64,000 nt of DNA from Limnanthes douglasii subsp. nivea (lineage: Eukaryota; Streptophyta; Magnoliopsida; Brassicales; Limnanthaceae). This document shows positions 9,207 to 19,734 of this stretch, in pieces. Under the pieces are notes generated by a model, which searched no databases, was not told the origin of the DNA, and saw only the letters and a program-made list of their open reading frames with translations. The translations under genes were made by a program, and so were the position numbers. Numbering within the stretch: the stretch's first letter is position 1; every line of letters starts with the position of its first letter. The stretch lies in contig JAUPFV010000003.1 of NCBI GenBank assembly GCA_036936605.1, positions 149,204,997 to 149,268,996 of the forward strand, given 5' to 3'.

Positions 9207-12010
9207 TTAGTCATCCTCTTCTTCCGATGACCCTTCAGAAGCATCATCTTCTTCTGAGGAGCTTGATGACAACTCGAATGCTTCCTTTGGAAGATCTTCC
9301 TCTGGAACTTGTTTCTAAAATTCTGTTAAATTCAACCTTGGATAGGCAGCATGGATTTCTCGAAGAAGATTGATAGCTGTTTGAGTTTGAGCTTTCTTGA
9401 TACCATCAAGCATCACAGAACCAACAACAGCTTCGGCTTTCTTGACGGCAGCTTTCTTTTCCTGCTCGAATCCTGTTTGAAGTGTAGTCAATTGAGTTTG
9501 ACAATTTTCCAGTTTTTCTTGAGTTTCCTTAACAAGTTTTTCAGCATCGGTAGATTTTTTATTTTCCTCAGAAATGGCAGTAGAATGTTGGGTATTCATA
9601 TTTTCAAGAGCCAGACGATGAGAAGTTTCCAAGGCTTCGATTTCTTCTTTATGCTCTTTAAGAGGTTTTCTTTTCTCAGCCTCGAAATTTTGAAGTGCTT
9701 TATCCTTTGAAGTTTTTTCAGATTCTTTTTCCTTTTTGCACTTGATTAATTCTTGTGCAAGGAGCTCCAATTGTGTATGTGAATTGTTCACTTCTTCACA
9801 TAATTTTTTGGCTGCAGCACTTAAGTTAGTAAAAGGTCGAAGGATTGAAGTTACCTCATCGGATCTGTCAGGGTTGGGCAAGTTTGATGGATGATGATGG
9901 ACAGGAATGATTGCATTAGATGTTGAAGTTATGGCAACCCCGGTAAAAGTTGATGGAATGGTGTTGGTAGGCTGAGAATCTTCACCAGTGACTATAAAAT
10001 CCCCGCTCGAGTTGAAATCTTCGAGGTTAAGATAATCGTTTTCTTGGCTATCTCCTAGTGCCAATCCCCCTTGAGGATTTTCTTCAATGAAGGTTTTCTC
10101 ATGCACCTCGGAAGCCAATACCTCTTCGAGTATTTCAGCTTCGTTCTTTTTCTTTGGAGTAGTGGACTTGCTCTTTTTCTTCTTTGGAGCATTCTCTTCT
10201 TTCTTTTTCTTTTTCAGTACAGGTTCGTCCTCTTCGGATAATGGAGGAAGTTGAGATGCAGGCGCTTTTCGTTTCCCTGCAGGCTTCGAATTTTTGGAAG
10301 GGTTAGCCTTGCTTGTGTTGGGTTTTTTGAGGGTTAGCTTTCCCTTCTTTTTTAGTGGCAGGTGACTGTCAGATCGATTCCTGGTGGGAAGGTAGGTTTT
10401 CCCATCTGGTGCGAGTATTCTTTGAACCGCTTCAATGGGATCTGGGGGGATCATCGGGTCTTCAGGGAAGTCAGCTCCCAAGGTTATGCGCCAGAGATGG
10501 CTGTTGACGAAGTTGATTGGTTGAAAGGCTGAGTGAAAGCCATTTTCCCAGGCTTTCTCTGCCCATTCAGCCATTCTCTTGAAGATGTCCTTTGCAGTCT
10601 TTCGACGACCTTTGAATCTCCTCGGAATTTCTGGAAAAAGAGTAAACAATTAGATAAGTAGACTTGGTTAATTTGACTAAGCTTAATAAGCTAAAAAAAA
10701 AATATATTAACAATACAACAATGATTTACTTACTGCTATCTCTCCAGGTGAGAGTAAGTTTTGAGGGGTTGTCATCGGAAATTTCTTTACCATTTTCCCA
10801 AGTTCCTGATAAAAAGACAAACCTTTGCTTCCAAAACTTGTCAGCCTCGAGGAGGTCATCGATAATCTTCAGATCATCTTCCAAAGTGAGGTAGTAGAAT
10901 GGTAAAACTGGCCCATTTGAGATTTTGGTCAGTGAGATGAAATCCTCTATTTCGAGGGGGATGCTTCCTAGCCTCGACACCATAATAGCGGAGAATAAAG
11001 TGAACAGTTGGTTTGGAGTGACTTGTGTTGGGCACAACTTAAGAATTTCGAAGTACGTTACAATCATTGGATCGAGGGAAAATCAAAGTCCCCAGTTGAA
11101 AAGTTCAGGGTAAACTACCAGTTCGTTCTTCTGACAACTCAGAGGTGTTTCTCCTTCTACTGGTAGTCGAAGATCAATGTTGTCTCTTAATTCCCATAGT
11201 TTCTTAAGTTCTTCTTTTTCTGATTCGAGGTAGTAAGTATAGGGTACATTTTTTAGGGCGAGAATGTACCGAGGACAAAGTGGTTGTAGGTTTTCCTGAA
11301 CCAAGGCAGCAACATCTTCGGGGAGGGTAATAGGAGCTTTCTTTCCTCGAATTTTCTTTGGAGGGATTACCTCTTCTGCTTCGGATTTGCCTTCGGCATC
11401 GGATTCAGTGGCTTCAGAATCATTTGCTTTGTCATTTTCTTCATCGGTAGCTTCATTGCGAAGACTTCGAGTTTGAGTCTCAGTTTGAGTCACAAGAACT
11501 GGTTGACTATTCTCTGGTGTAACGTCAACCACTTCTTGTGGGGAGAGGAGAGGAGGTTTCTGCATCGTCACCCATTGCTAGAAAGGTTGATTTTTTGTGA
11601 AGATTAACTTTAACGGCTTCGGATTGTAGGAGAGGTGATTTGGGTTGTAGTTTTTTAGGAGTTGGAGGTTTGTCAGAATTGACAGCCTTAGATTTTTGAT
11701 GTGGTCTTAGTGATGGAGAAGTGGGTTGATTTCGAGGAGGAGAAGATTGTTGGCTAGATTCTGGTTTTCATGCTAAAGGTGAAAATGAAGTAGCAAGGTT
11801 TGAATCGAAGTTACCGTATTTGAAGGTGGTAGAGGAGAAGTGAGGACCGTTGTAGATTAACCCAGCAGCTCTGTATTCTTCAGCCCTTTCTCCAATACAG
11901 AGATAATCGTAAGCACCAAACACTTGATTGCTAGGACCAGGGAAGAGAGATTTCTTTGGTTTTCTTGGTTTTCTGGGTTTAGATTTTTTGTATTTGGGAT
12001 ATCTTCTCAT
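9207..12010 (-). pseudogene. Tat-1 antisense gene (aORF), spliced, with several lesions
   Basis: A long gene opposite to pol, as known in the Tat lineage; function unknown. A start at 12010 opens a basic region (MRRYPKYKKSKPRKPRKPKK). Exon 1 continues through an acidic linker, ELFNWGL, SLDPMIVTYFE and FVFLSGTWENGKE to 10734. Exon 2 (10630 to 9207) has WAEKAWENGFHSAF, lysine-rich stretches, about 150 residues of coiled coil, and an acidic tail rich in SSSSEEDD. Lesions: TGA at 11768, a frame change near 11560, TGA at 11083-11085 (one change from the CGA of the relative), and TAG at 9315-9317 where Tat-4 has Trp. Apart from these it reads end to end. Confidence 0.8.
10631..10733 (-). other. Intron of the Tat-1 antisense gene
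   Basis: On the minus strand the donor GTAAGT follows the first base of a codon at 10734, and the acceptor TTTTTCCAG ends at 10631. The 103-base intron joins TWRDS to IPRRFKGRR in frame. Tat-2 (94 bases) and Tat-4 (84 bases) have an intron at the same residue and phase. Confidence 0.8.
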
Positions 12011-12171
12011 ACAATAGATGTTAATCTGGGAAGTTGTTTTTGTGACTGAACAAAGTGGTGTTTCTGGGGAAGGTAGCAGAAGATGAAGATGAAGGTTGAT
12101 GAAGAACAAGATGAAGATGGCTTAGGAAAGAGATGATTTTTCTAAAAGGTTCTCAGTAAGGTGGAGCTAAG

Positions 12172-12179
12172 TATTTATA
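12172..12179 (-). promoter_or_regulatory. Antisense TATA box for the Tat-1 aORF
   Basis: TATAAATA on the minus strand, 162 bases before the likely ATG at 12010. Tat-2 has TATAAATT about 100 bases before its antisense ATG. The shared placement suggests a dedicated antisense promoter outside the LTR. Confidence 0.5.
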
Positions 12180-12528
12180 CTTGGAAAAAATGACGTTGAG
12201 AATTGGAAGAGGCAAAACCAGTGAACTGTTCTCATTGGGTGGAATGTGAAACGTGGAGGAAAACTTGCTGTGTCATAGACCTATCAAGAAGGGTCCAATC
12301 AGTCTTTCAAGTAGGGGTCAAGAAGTTCGAAGTGAAAGTAAGGTTGTATTTCAAGTTGGTAGATTCGAAGTGAGTGGGGAGTTTATTTGCACTTATTATT
12401 AGATTCGAAGTGAAGTTGCAAGTCATTGGGCTCAGTCATAATAAAGGGGCTGGATGAAAGAAGTTTTATTCAATTGGAGTAATGTTCGAAGACTGAATAG
12501 TTCTTATAAAATTGTCTTTATAAGAACT
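12180..12528. other. Tat-1 3' non-coding region
   Basis: No open frame of note. It contains several loosely repeated TTCGAAG words between the antisense promoter and the polypurine tract. Confidence 0.6.
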
Positions 12529-12539
12529 AAGGGGGCTAC
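12529..12539 (+). other. Tat-1 polypurine tract
   Basis: AAGGGGGCTAC immediately precedes the 3' LTR. The purine run primes plus-strand DNA synthesis. Tat-2 has the similar AAAAAAGGGGCTCC before its LTR. Confidence 0.85.
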
Positions 12540-12834
12540 TGATAAGGAAATATATTCATAAGGGACTTAAATGTAATTAATAAGGACTTAAATGATAAGT
12601 TCTATTAATATAGAGTAAGATTGAGCCTTATAAGAAGAATAGGGACTGAACTGTAAATATCTCTCTTAAGTAACCGATTTTGTAACTAACTTACTAGGCC
12701 TATTTAAAGAGGTCGAGGAGGTTGATTACGCCGATGAAATTTTTAGAGGAGAAAGACAATATTCACATCTGAAAATCTCTGTTGATTCTGAGTAGATATT
12801 CTCAATCTTCTCTAGTTACTTTCTATTCTCACCA
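12540..12834 (+). repeat. Tat-1 3' LTR
   Basis: 295 bases, TGATAAGG to CTCACCA, followed by the AAAAC duplication at 12835-12839. Eight differences from the 5' LTR: six transitions and two transversions. Confidence 0.95.
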
Positions 12835-12839
12835 AAAAC

Positions 12840-13716
12840 AATGTGGTAAATACAAACAGATAAACAAAGAACTAGTAGTCATGTGTTAAATCTGAACCGA
12901 GAATCGTCAAAAAAATACAATAAAAAACTAAGTTGTAGCTTTTAAGCTTTTAAAAAGAATTATTATAAGCAAAGGAAAACAAAAAATAGACTAAATAACT
13001 AAAAAAATTGCACCTAAAATCCCAAAAAAGCTTATGGACATCAATCAACCCTTTATGATCTATACTTTGATTCAAAATTCGAATCTAACCCAATAAACTC
13101 AAGTAATGAAACAATATAAATCGAATAATATAAACAAGAAAACAAGCTCGGTTCATACCTTGGAGGGTTGACAAGAAAATGTAGCGTCCTTGATCCTTCC
13201 AAACGAAAAAATGCAAGCCCCATAGAAAAGCGGTAGGCACATGATAAGAATTCCAGCGAGATGATAGTCTATACCGTTTTTATGAAGCACGTCGTTTATT
13301 GTATCTTCTAATTCGGCTAGCTCGATTTCTTTAAGGTTGAGTTTTCTCATTAGAAGACGTAGTTCAAACGTCTTCAAGTGGTTTCTGATTCAGACTCTAC
13401 TCATCTTAGTACCTAAATTCAATATGGTTACCATATTTAAACACATAACGCATCTTCACTCATAGGTTCAATTTAGTGAATTAAATAATTCACTCGATTA
13501 CTTTTAATTTGGACTTCCATGAATAATAACCAAACATGTTCATTTAGCATGTCCGTCCATAAATATATTAAATATATGTATTCCAACACAACCATGATTC
13601 AATTTAACACCTGACACAACAACAATCAATATAGTCAATTTCATCGAATTCGGAAAAAAAATAAGAAAATAAAAATTAGATCGAACAATATTAACAAAAG
13701 CTACAATGAACATCCC
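12840..13716. other. Tail of repeat A, then AT-rich sequence with one possible exon
   Basis: 12840-12882 completes repeat A copy 1 (compare 36990-37024). Beyond that the DNA is AT-rich. A minus-strand open frame at 13153-13377 ends near CCAAG|GTATGAAC, a fair splice donor, so it could be an exon scrap of a host or transposon gene. Its product (KLNLKEIELAELEDTIND and onward) was not recognised. Nothing else is supported to 13716. Confidence 0.3.
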
Positions 13717-14280
13717 AAGACAAAGAGCCAAGGCTTCGAATGCACACTCTTTTAGACTAAAAATCATATAAAATATATAAGTGAATGAAATATCTTAACA
13801 AAAGTGAAGTCTTTTGGGAATATACCAAACAACAAAGCCTCGCGGTCCTGTAGGCCCAAAGCGGACAATATCACACTAGTTGGTGAGGCAAAACAATTTT
13901 TCCCAATCTTTTGTCCCTCTATTCTCGAGCTAATAGTGGTATCCGAGCGAGGTTGAAAGTTTTGCTGCGTTCTAAGCAATGTAGTTAATTTCTAGCGATG
14001 AGAAAATGCCCACGCTGAATCGAGGCTGAATGCATTCCGCGGATCAAGTTTAATGGTGGGTGTTGGAAGTAAACTTTGTTCTCCATCTCACATTTCTTAG
14101 ACTTAAGATAATATAAAATATAGAAGTAAATGAAATATTTCAACTAATGTGATACTTTTGGGAAGTGGACCAAAAAAAAGTCGTGAGTTTTTTCAAATCC
14201 AAGACGGATAATAATATACTAGTTTGGAGATATAATTGCGATGAACTTAAAAAAAGAAGAGACATTTTCAGTGTCAACTT
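13717..14280 (+). mobile_element. Candidate TRIM-like element
   Basis: Two related direct repeats, about 13751-13885 and 14096-14230, share GAATGAAATAT, CTTTTGGGAA, GGACAATATC-like and ACTAGTT words at an offset of about 344 bases. Between them TGGTATCCGAGC at 13937-13948 resembles the initiator-Met tRNA primer site of plant LTR elements. A purine-rich run ends at 14060, just before TGTTGGAAG. This is the layout of a tiny non-coding LTR element with about 125 internal bases. The outer ends are too diverged to place. Confidence 0.5.
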
Positions 14281-14589
14281 TTTTTTTATTTGTTCGTGCC
14301 ATTTTTTGGCATAATCTGTGAAAGGTTTGGATGGATAAATTCTGACTGCCATACTAAAATCGTCGATGGAAAGGTTTTCGGCTTATACGATAGAAGTAGA
14401 AGAAAAATCATGATCGGGTTGTAGAGTAAAAGAAGCCTACATGTGATGCAAGAAAAAAAAATAACAAAAGCTTAAATATTTGTTTGGAATTTTTTATAGA
14501 GAAAAATGTTTCTCTATATTCCCTTTTGGTGGGACAAACGATCAAAGTGAGTTAAGTTCGGTTAGGTAGGGTCTTTTTTCCTGTTTATA

Positions 14590-14765
14590 TATATATTCAG
14601 AGGGAACCCGCAGCCGCTACTCAACGAGTGCGCACAAGGTGAACCCTTAGTTAGAAGGTAAACTACACAAAGTGACAGACTCAACCAAGAAAACGTTTGT
14701 AGAGCGATTCGAACTTATAACCTTTAGACACAAGCATGCCTTACTCCACCAACTCGGCTACCCCC
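14590..14765 (-). mobile_element. Candidate tRNA-derived SINE
   Basis: The minus strand starts GGGGGTAGCC. It has a pol III A box TAGCCGAGTTGG (14749-14760) and B box AGTTCGAATCG (14705-14715) about 34 bases apart, as in tRNAs. It then runs into a tRNA-unrelated part ending near TTCCCTCTGAATATATATA. No acceptor-stem partner or CCA end is present, so a working tRNA gene is unlikely. Target duplications were not found. Confidence 0.5.
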
Positions 14766-14779
14766 ATAGGAGATTTCCT

Positions 14780-15300
14780 ATTTATATTGTAAACCTATGT
14801 ACTAGATACTACAATTGTAAAAAAAAATTATAATAATTGGAAAAATTTAAAATAAAAAATTATATATTAAATTTGATGAGTAAAAATTCTATAAATTTGG
14901 TAGTACAATATTTTTCACAAGATAATACCTTTTTCGTTTGGGTATAATTCTAACAAATATCTAAAAGTTATATTTTATCATCAATTATTCTCTAAAAAAA
15001 ATATTTAACTTTTCTTATTATCATCTATTATTATAGTTGTTTGTTAAGATAATCTTATTAATAAACATCCAACACTAAACTTATTTACTAATAAGTTTCA
15101 TAAAATACAAATAATCATGAGTTATAATTGATTATTTATAAATAATTACCCCGTATCTCAAAATACGTTTTAACCATTTTTCTATTTTTTAACTTTATAT
15201 ACCATATCTTTCAAAATATAACTCCTAACAAATCGAAGATTTGATTGGTTTTCTTTAAGATGAACAAAACTAGGTTGCGAAATAAGATTCATGCAAGATA
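14780..15300. other. AT-rich spacer
   Basis: Very AT-rich sequence without open frames or recognisable motifs. Confidence 0.5.
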
Positions 15301-16080
15301 TTTTTGTTTAGTTTTTTTAGTTGCACAATTACGTGTAATTAGATTGTAAAATAATTTTGAAAAAAGAAATTGTATTCGAGTTACAGAATTAAGTATAATT
15401 TGGTTGCTAAAAGATAATTGTGTTTTTGTTGCGTGATTGCGTGTAATTTGGTTGTTAAAAAGAAATTATGTTACAATCATGGAATTACGTGTCAATATGT
15501 AAATAAGAAAAACAAAATAGGTGTGTAATATGACGTTAGTTGTTAAATAAGTCTGATTGTATGAAAAAATAAAATACAACTTGTTTTTGTAAAAATAATT
15601 GTTAATTGGGTATGAAACAACAAATATTTTTTTAGTTACAAAAATATGTACAATTTTTGTTGAAAAAACTTTTTAAATAAAATAAAACGTGTGAAGAATT
15701 ACGTGTAATTTGATTACTAAAAGTAAAATGTGTTTAAGTTGCATGATTACGTGCAAATGAACTACGCTAATAAGAAGAAAATAATTGCAAAAATAGGATA
15801 ATGGTTGCTAAATAAGTCTTATTGTTTTAGAATACAATATAACTTATTTTTGTGAAAGTAAGTGTTAATTTGATGTGAAACAACTAAATTTTTTATAGTT
15901 GCGAAAATATGTGCATTTTTGTGTTGAAAGAAAAATTAAGAAAAAATAAATTATGCTCCACTTACAAAAATATATGAAATTTGGTTGCAAAATTAGTTTG
16001 GAAAAATCATTTTTGTTTTAGTTACAGAATTATGTGTAATTTAGTTGTAAAAATAAGAAAAAAATATTCAAAAATATCAT
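15300..16080. repeat. Decayed tandem repeat, about 60-130 bp periods
   Basis: Words such as AATTACGTGTAATTTGGTTG, GTTGCATGATTACGTG and TTTAGTTACAGAATTA recur at irregular intervals with runs of A between them. The array is old and too diverged to count units reliably. No coding sequence. Confidence 0.55.
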
Positions 16081-17256
16081 TAATGGATTTTGTTTTTTTT
16101 TCTTTAAAAAATGGAAACATATGTCTTAAAAATTGAGTTATGGTTTCAAAGATATAGAGTTTTAAAAGTTAAAAATAACTAACTTTTAGGTCTATACATG
16201 TGTATGTGTTTGAGGGGTATAATTGGAAGAATTTATGTTACATGTGGTTTTTGGTAAACTAAAAAATCCAAGTGGTTATCGGTATTTAAATTTCTATCTG
16301 AGTGGTTATCGATAACTCTCACTTGGGCTAGGTTATATCAAGATCCATTTTTGTTGGATCAAGACCCGTTTTTGTTATGCAAAAGATTGTATCATTTATA
16401 ATTTTTCCATTGATATAAAAACCTTATTTACCATAAATCCACCTTAAACTATTTACCCTAACGCTAAATCTCTCCAAATACCCTCTTCAAAAATTTAAGT
16501 TTTTGAAAATCTGACTCACCGGCATTGTTAAGGTACGTATTAGTTAGCTATTGATGTATTGTTTTTTTTCACTTTTGATATGTATTTCAATTGATCTTTA
16601 GGTTTGAAAAACTTGTTTGCAAAACTCAAAATTTTATGTATATGTAGTTGCTTTTTTCTTTATATTTAGTTCCTATAGTTTAGGTTATTTGTATTTCTTC
16701 TAATTGGCTGCATATTTATAAGAATTAGAGGAGTATATAAAGAATTAGGATTTGGGGCTGCTATGTTAACCGTTTAAAAACAATTTTGTCTTAATTATTA
16801 AAAATTCCAGACTTCAATCGACGTTCTTAATGGGGTTTTTTGCGTGCATTTTCAGTTCCATTACGATGTGTTCTTTGCATACATGAGATTGAGAGAGTTA
16901 TCTTATAGTAAAAAAAGAGTCACACACACATTTGACTCACGATCTTTTTTATTATTCTCAATTTTCAAGATTTGAAGCACATGTTCAATGTGAGCCGTGT
17001 TAAGAAATATATAAAATTTAATGCGTGTTTATTTGTTTATTTATATAAGTTATGGTGTAAACCACAATCTTCAAAACATATCAAAATGTTTGTCGTTGCA
17101 AGTTGCAATTTGTTCTCTATTTTCTTTTATGTCGGAGTTTGAGCAACAGTTGAATAACTTTTCAAAATAGTACTATTGTCCCTTATCTTTTATTTTCAAG
17201 AACAAAATTAGCTTTTTGGTAGTATTGAACTAATGACAAGATATGAGAATTTTCTA
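16081..17256. other. AT-rich spacer, no gene seen
   Basis: No open frame of note. GATATAAAAACC near 16410 resembles a TATA box, but no gene follows that I can support. Confidence 0.45.
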
Positions 17257-17817
17257 TGTAGAAAAAGTGTTTGAAGATTTCCGGATAATTCAGTGAAGCC
17301 TTGTAAAACCATTTCTAATTGAAATATTTTTGGGGTTCTCCAAAAATTCTCAACTGGATAAAATCAGCGATCTTTATTTTTAATAGGGAGAATGATCTCT
17401 TGATATGTTTTATTTTTAGAACATAACCTATACATTAAACAATTCGATCAACAAGATAGGTTTGTCGGTTAGGCTGGTTAGGGGTATATAAGATCAACGA
17501 GAGTTTAATTAAAAACGGCTTAATTTCAAATTTGAAAAAAACGTTCAAATCTCGAATTTTAAAATTCCGTTGACTTGCAACAATAGCCGATTTAACCAAT
17601 ATAAAAAAATTTCAAATGATAGTTTTTTTCTTCTTTCACCTGCATATGTCATTTTTCAAAAGAACTATTAAGAAGATAATCTTCAACCTTCACAACTTGC
17701 AGGTCTGAACACATACCTTGGGTTGATATACAAATGTGTTCCAATCTCTAGATATTAAGCTTTCCACATTGAATTTAACACTAATGTTACATTAGATGGG
17801 AATTGGGTATCTCAACA
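17257..17817 (-). repeat. Copia 3' LTR
   Basis: 561 bases; on the minus strand it runs TGTTGAG to TTCTACA. It matches 20637-21200 with many substitutions and small indels, so the element is old. Confidence 0.85.
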
Positions 17818-19720
17818 TGATCCGTACTCAATAGCCGATATCTGCACAAGATCTCTACTTAACCCTTTGGTTAAATGATCGGCTAAGTTATATTGAGTTC
17901 TCACAAACTTTACTGAAATAACATCATGTGTGATACGCTCACGAATCATATTGTGTCTAACACCTAAGTGTCTAGACCTTTCTTTGTAAACTTCTCTATA
18001 GACATTGGCTAAGGCAACTTCACTATCACATCTGATAGATATAGGTGATATCGGCTTGGGCCACAACAGAATTTCGTACATTAAATTTCATAGCCACTCA
18101 GCTTCTTTACTCACTGCTGCTAATGCCACAAAATCTGATTCCATTGTTTAATTAGTAATACAAGTTTGTTTCTTAGATGTCCAAGAAATAGCACCTCCCC
18201 TAAGCATAAATACCCATCCACTTGTGGAAGAATGATATTCCATATTGGAAATATAACTCGCGTCTGAATATCCTTCAAGCACATAAAGAAATCCAATATA
18301 AGTTAAACCATAATTCATGGTTCCTTTCAAATACTTGAATACTCGATTTAAAGCTTGTCAATGATGTGAAATAGGATTGCTAGTATATCTACTAAGTTTT
18401 CCAACAGCAAAAACAATATATGGCCTAGTGATAGTAATGGAATACATAAGACACCCGATGGCTCATGAGTATTCAAGTTGAGATACAACATTACCTTTAT
18501 TAGATAGAAGCTTAAGATTAGTATCTATAGGTGAGCTTACCGGGGACCAATCTTTAAAATTAAATTTATTCAATATCTTCTCAATATAGTGAGATTGAGA
18601 AATCAATATACTATTGTTCTTTCGCTTGATTCTTATACCAAGAATTATTTCAGCTTCCCCCAAATCCTTCATCTCAAAATTAGATGATAAGATTTTCTTC
18701 GTTTCATCAGCCTGATTTTGGTTAGTACCAAAAATCAACATATCATCCACATACAGACAAATCATAACTCATTTACTAGAATTATCAAATTTACTATATA
18801 CACACTTGTCTGCTTGGTTAAGAATAAATCCATTAGACAGTATCACATTATCAATTTTTTTATTCCAATCTTTTGGTGCTTGTTTCAAACCATACAAATA
18901 TTTTTTCAACTTGCTTACCTTGTTTTCACAAACAGGCATGACAGACCCTTTCAGTTGTTTCATATAAATCTTCTCATCCAAATCATCATACACGAAGGCA
19001 GTTTTAACATCTATTCGATGAATTAAAAGATTGTATACAGATGCAAGTGCAATCAACAATCTAATGGTGTAAATCCTATAGCAACAAAGCATATGTATCG
19101 AAGAAGTCAATTCCTTCTCTTTGTCTAAATCCCTGGATAACCAATCTAGCTTTATACGTTTCAATAGTACCATCTACTTTCATTTTTTGTTTAAAGATCC
19201 ATCTATTTCCCAATAATTTGCAACCAGGAGGTAAATCAGCTAACTCTCATGTATTATTATGCATGATAGACTCTATCTCATCTTGGATAGCTTCTTTCTA
19301 AAATGCAGCATCCCTTGATGCCATAACATCACTAAAAGTCCTCAGATCATCTTCAATAACAAAACAATATTGATATTGGTAATGAATCTTATCTCTTGAT
19401 CTTTCAACTAAATAAAGTTGATATCATATCCGAATGACTTAGCTTTTCTAGCTATAGTACTTCTCATTAGTTCAGAAGGTTCAGTTACGGAAACAATACC
19501 ACTTTATATATTTTCAGTTTGAATTGAGTTCCTACTCAAAGAGTTTTGAATATTATCTCTAGGTCTAGGTATAGAAGGTAAATCTTTCTTCATCAAATAT
19601 TGGATCTTTTGACTCGATAACAGTGTTCACCGACACATAGTAATTAGATTCTAACACATAGAACCTATGTGCAACGGAATGCTCAACATATCCAATGAAG
19701 ATACAATTTATACCTCTTTA
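17812..19720 (-). pseudogene. pol: Copia pol: end of integrase, RT and RNase H
   Basis: Reading down from 19720: CIFIGYVEHSVAHRFYVLES and SVNTVIESKDPIFDEERF are the C-terminal end of copia integrase. RT follows with WIFKQKMKVDGTIETYKARL, IDVKTAF, LYGLKQAPKDWN and LYVDDM (catalytic YVDD near 18745-18756). RNase H has YSDASY, STSGWVF and SWTSKKQ, and pol ends with YNLADHLTKGLS. Internal stops, for example near 18766 and 18460, and frame changes break it into pieces. The catalytic YVDD survives. Protease and the integrase catalytic core are absent. Confidence 0.88.
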
Positions 19721-19734
19721 ACCTAAAATATATG

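Larger units (their letters stand above)
2522..12834 (+). mobile_element. Tat-1: complete Tat-type Ty3/gypsy retrotransposon
   Basis: The 10.3 kb element has matching 295 bp LTRs (TG...CA), a 5 bp target-site duplication, primer binding site, polypurine tract, gag-protease, RT with two RNase H domains, integrase after RNase H, a minisatellite, and a long antisense gene before the 3' LTR. The second, archaeal-type RNase H and the antisense gene place it in the plant Tat lineage. By eye the LTRs differ at 8 of 295 sites (2.7 percent). With the commonly used plant rate of 1.3e-8 substitutions per site per year this is about one million years. Coding lesions are a stop at 7310, a one-base loss near 8035-8038, and several in the antisense gene. 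Confidence 0.95.

Noticed and set aside
9351..9710. Plus-strand open frame rich in Phe, Leu and Ser
   Set aside because: It is the opposite-strand shadow of the coiled-coil end of the Tat-1 antisense gene. The minus-strand reading has homologues in Tat-4; this one has none.
14701..14765. tRNA gene
   Set aside because: A and B boxes are present, but no matching acceptor stem, anticodon arm or terminator was found, and the sequence continues into a SINE-like body.
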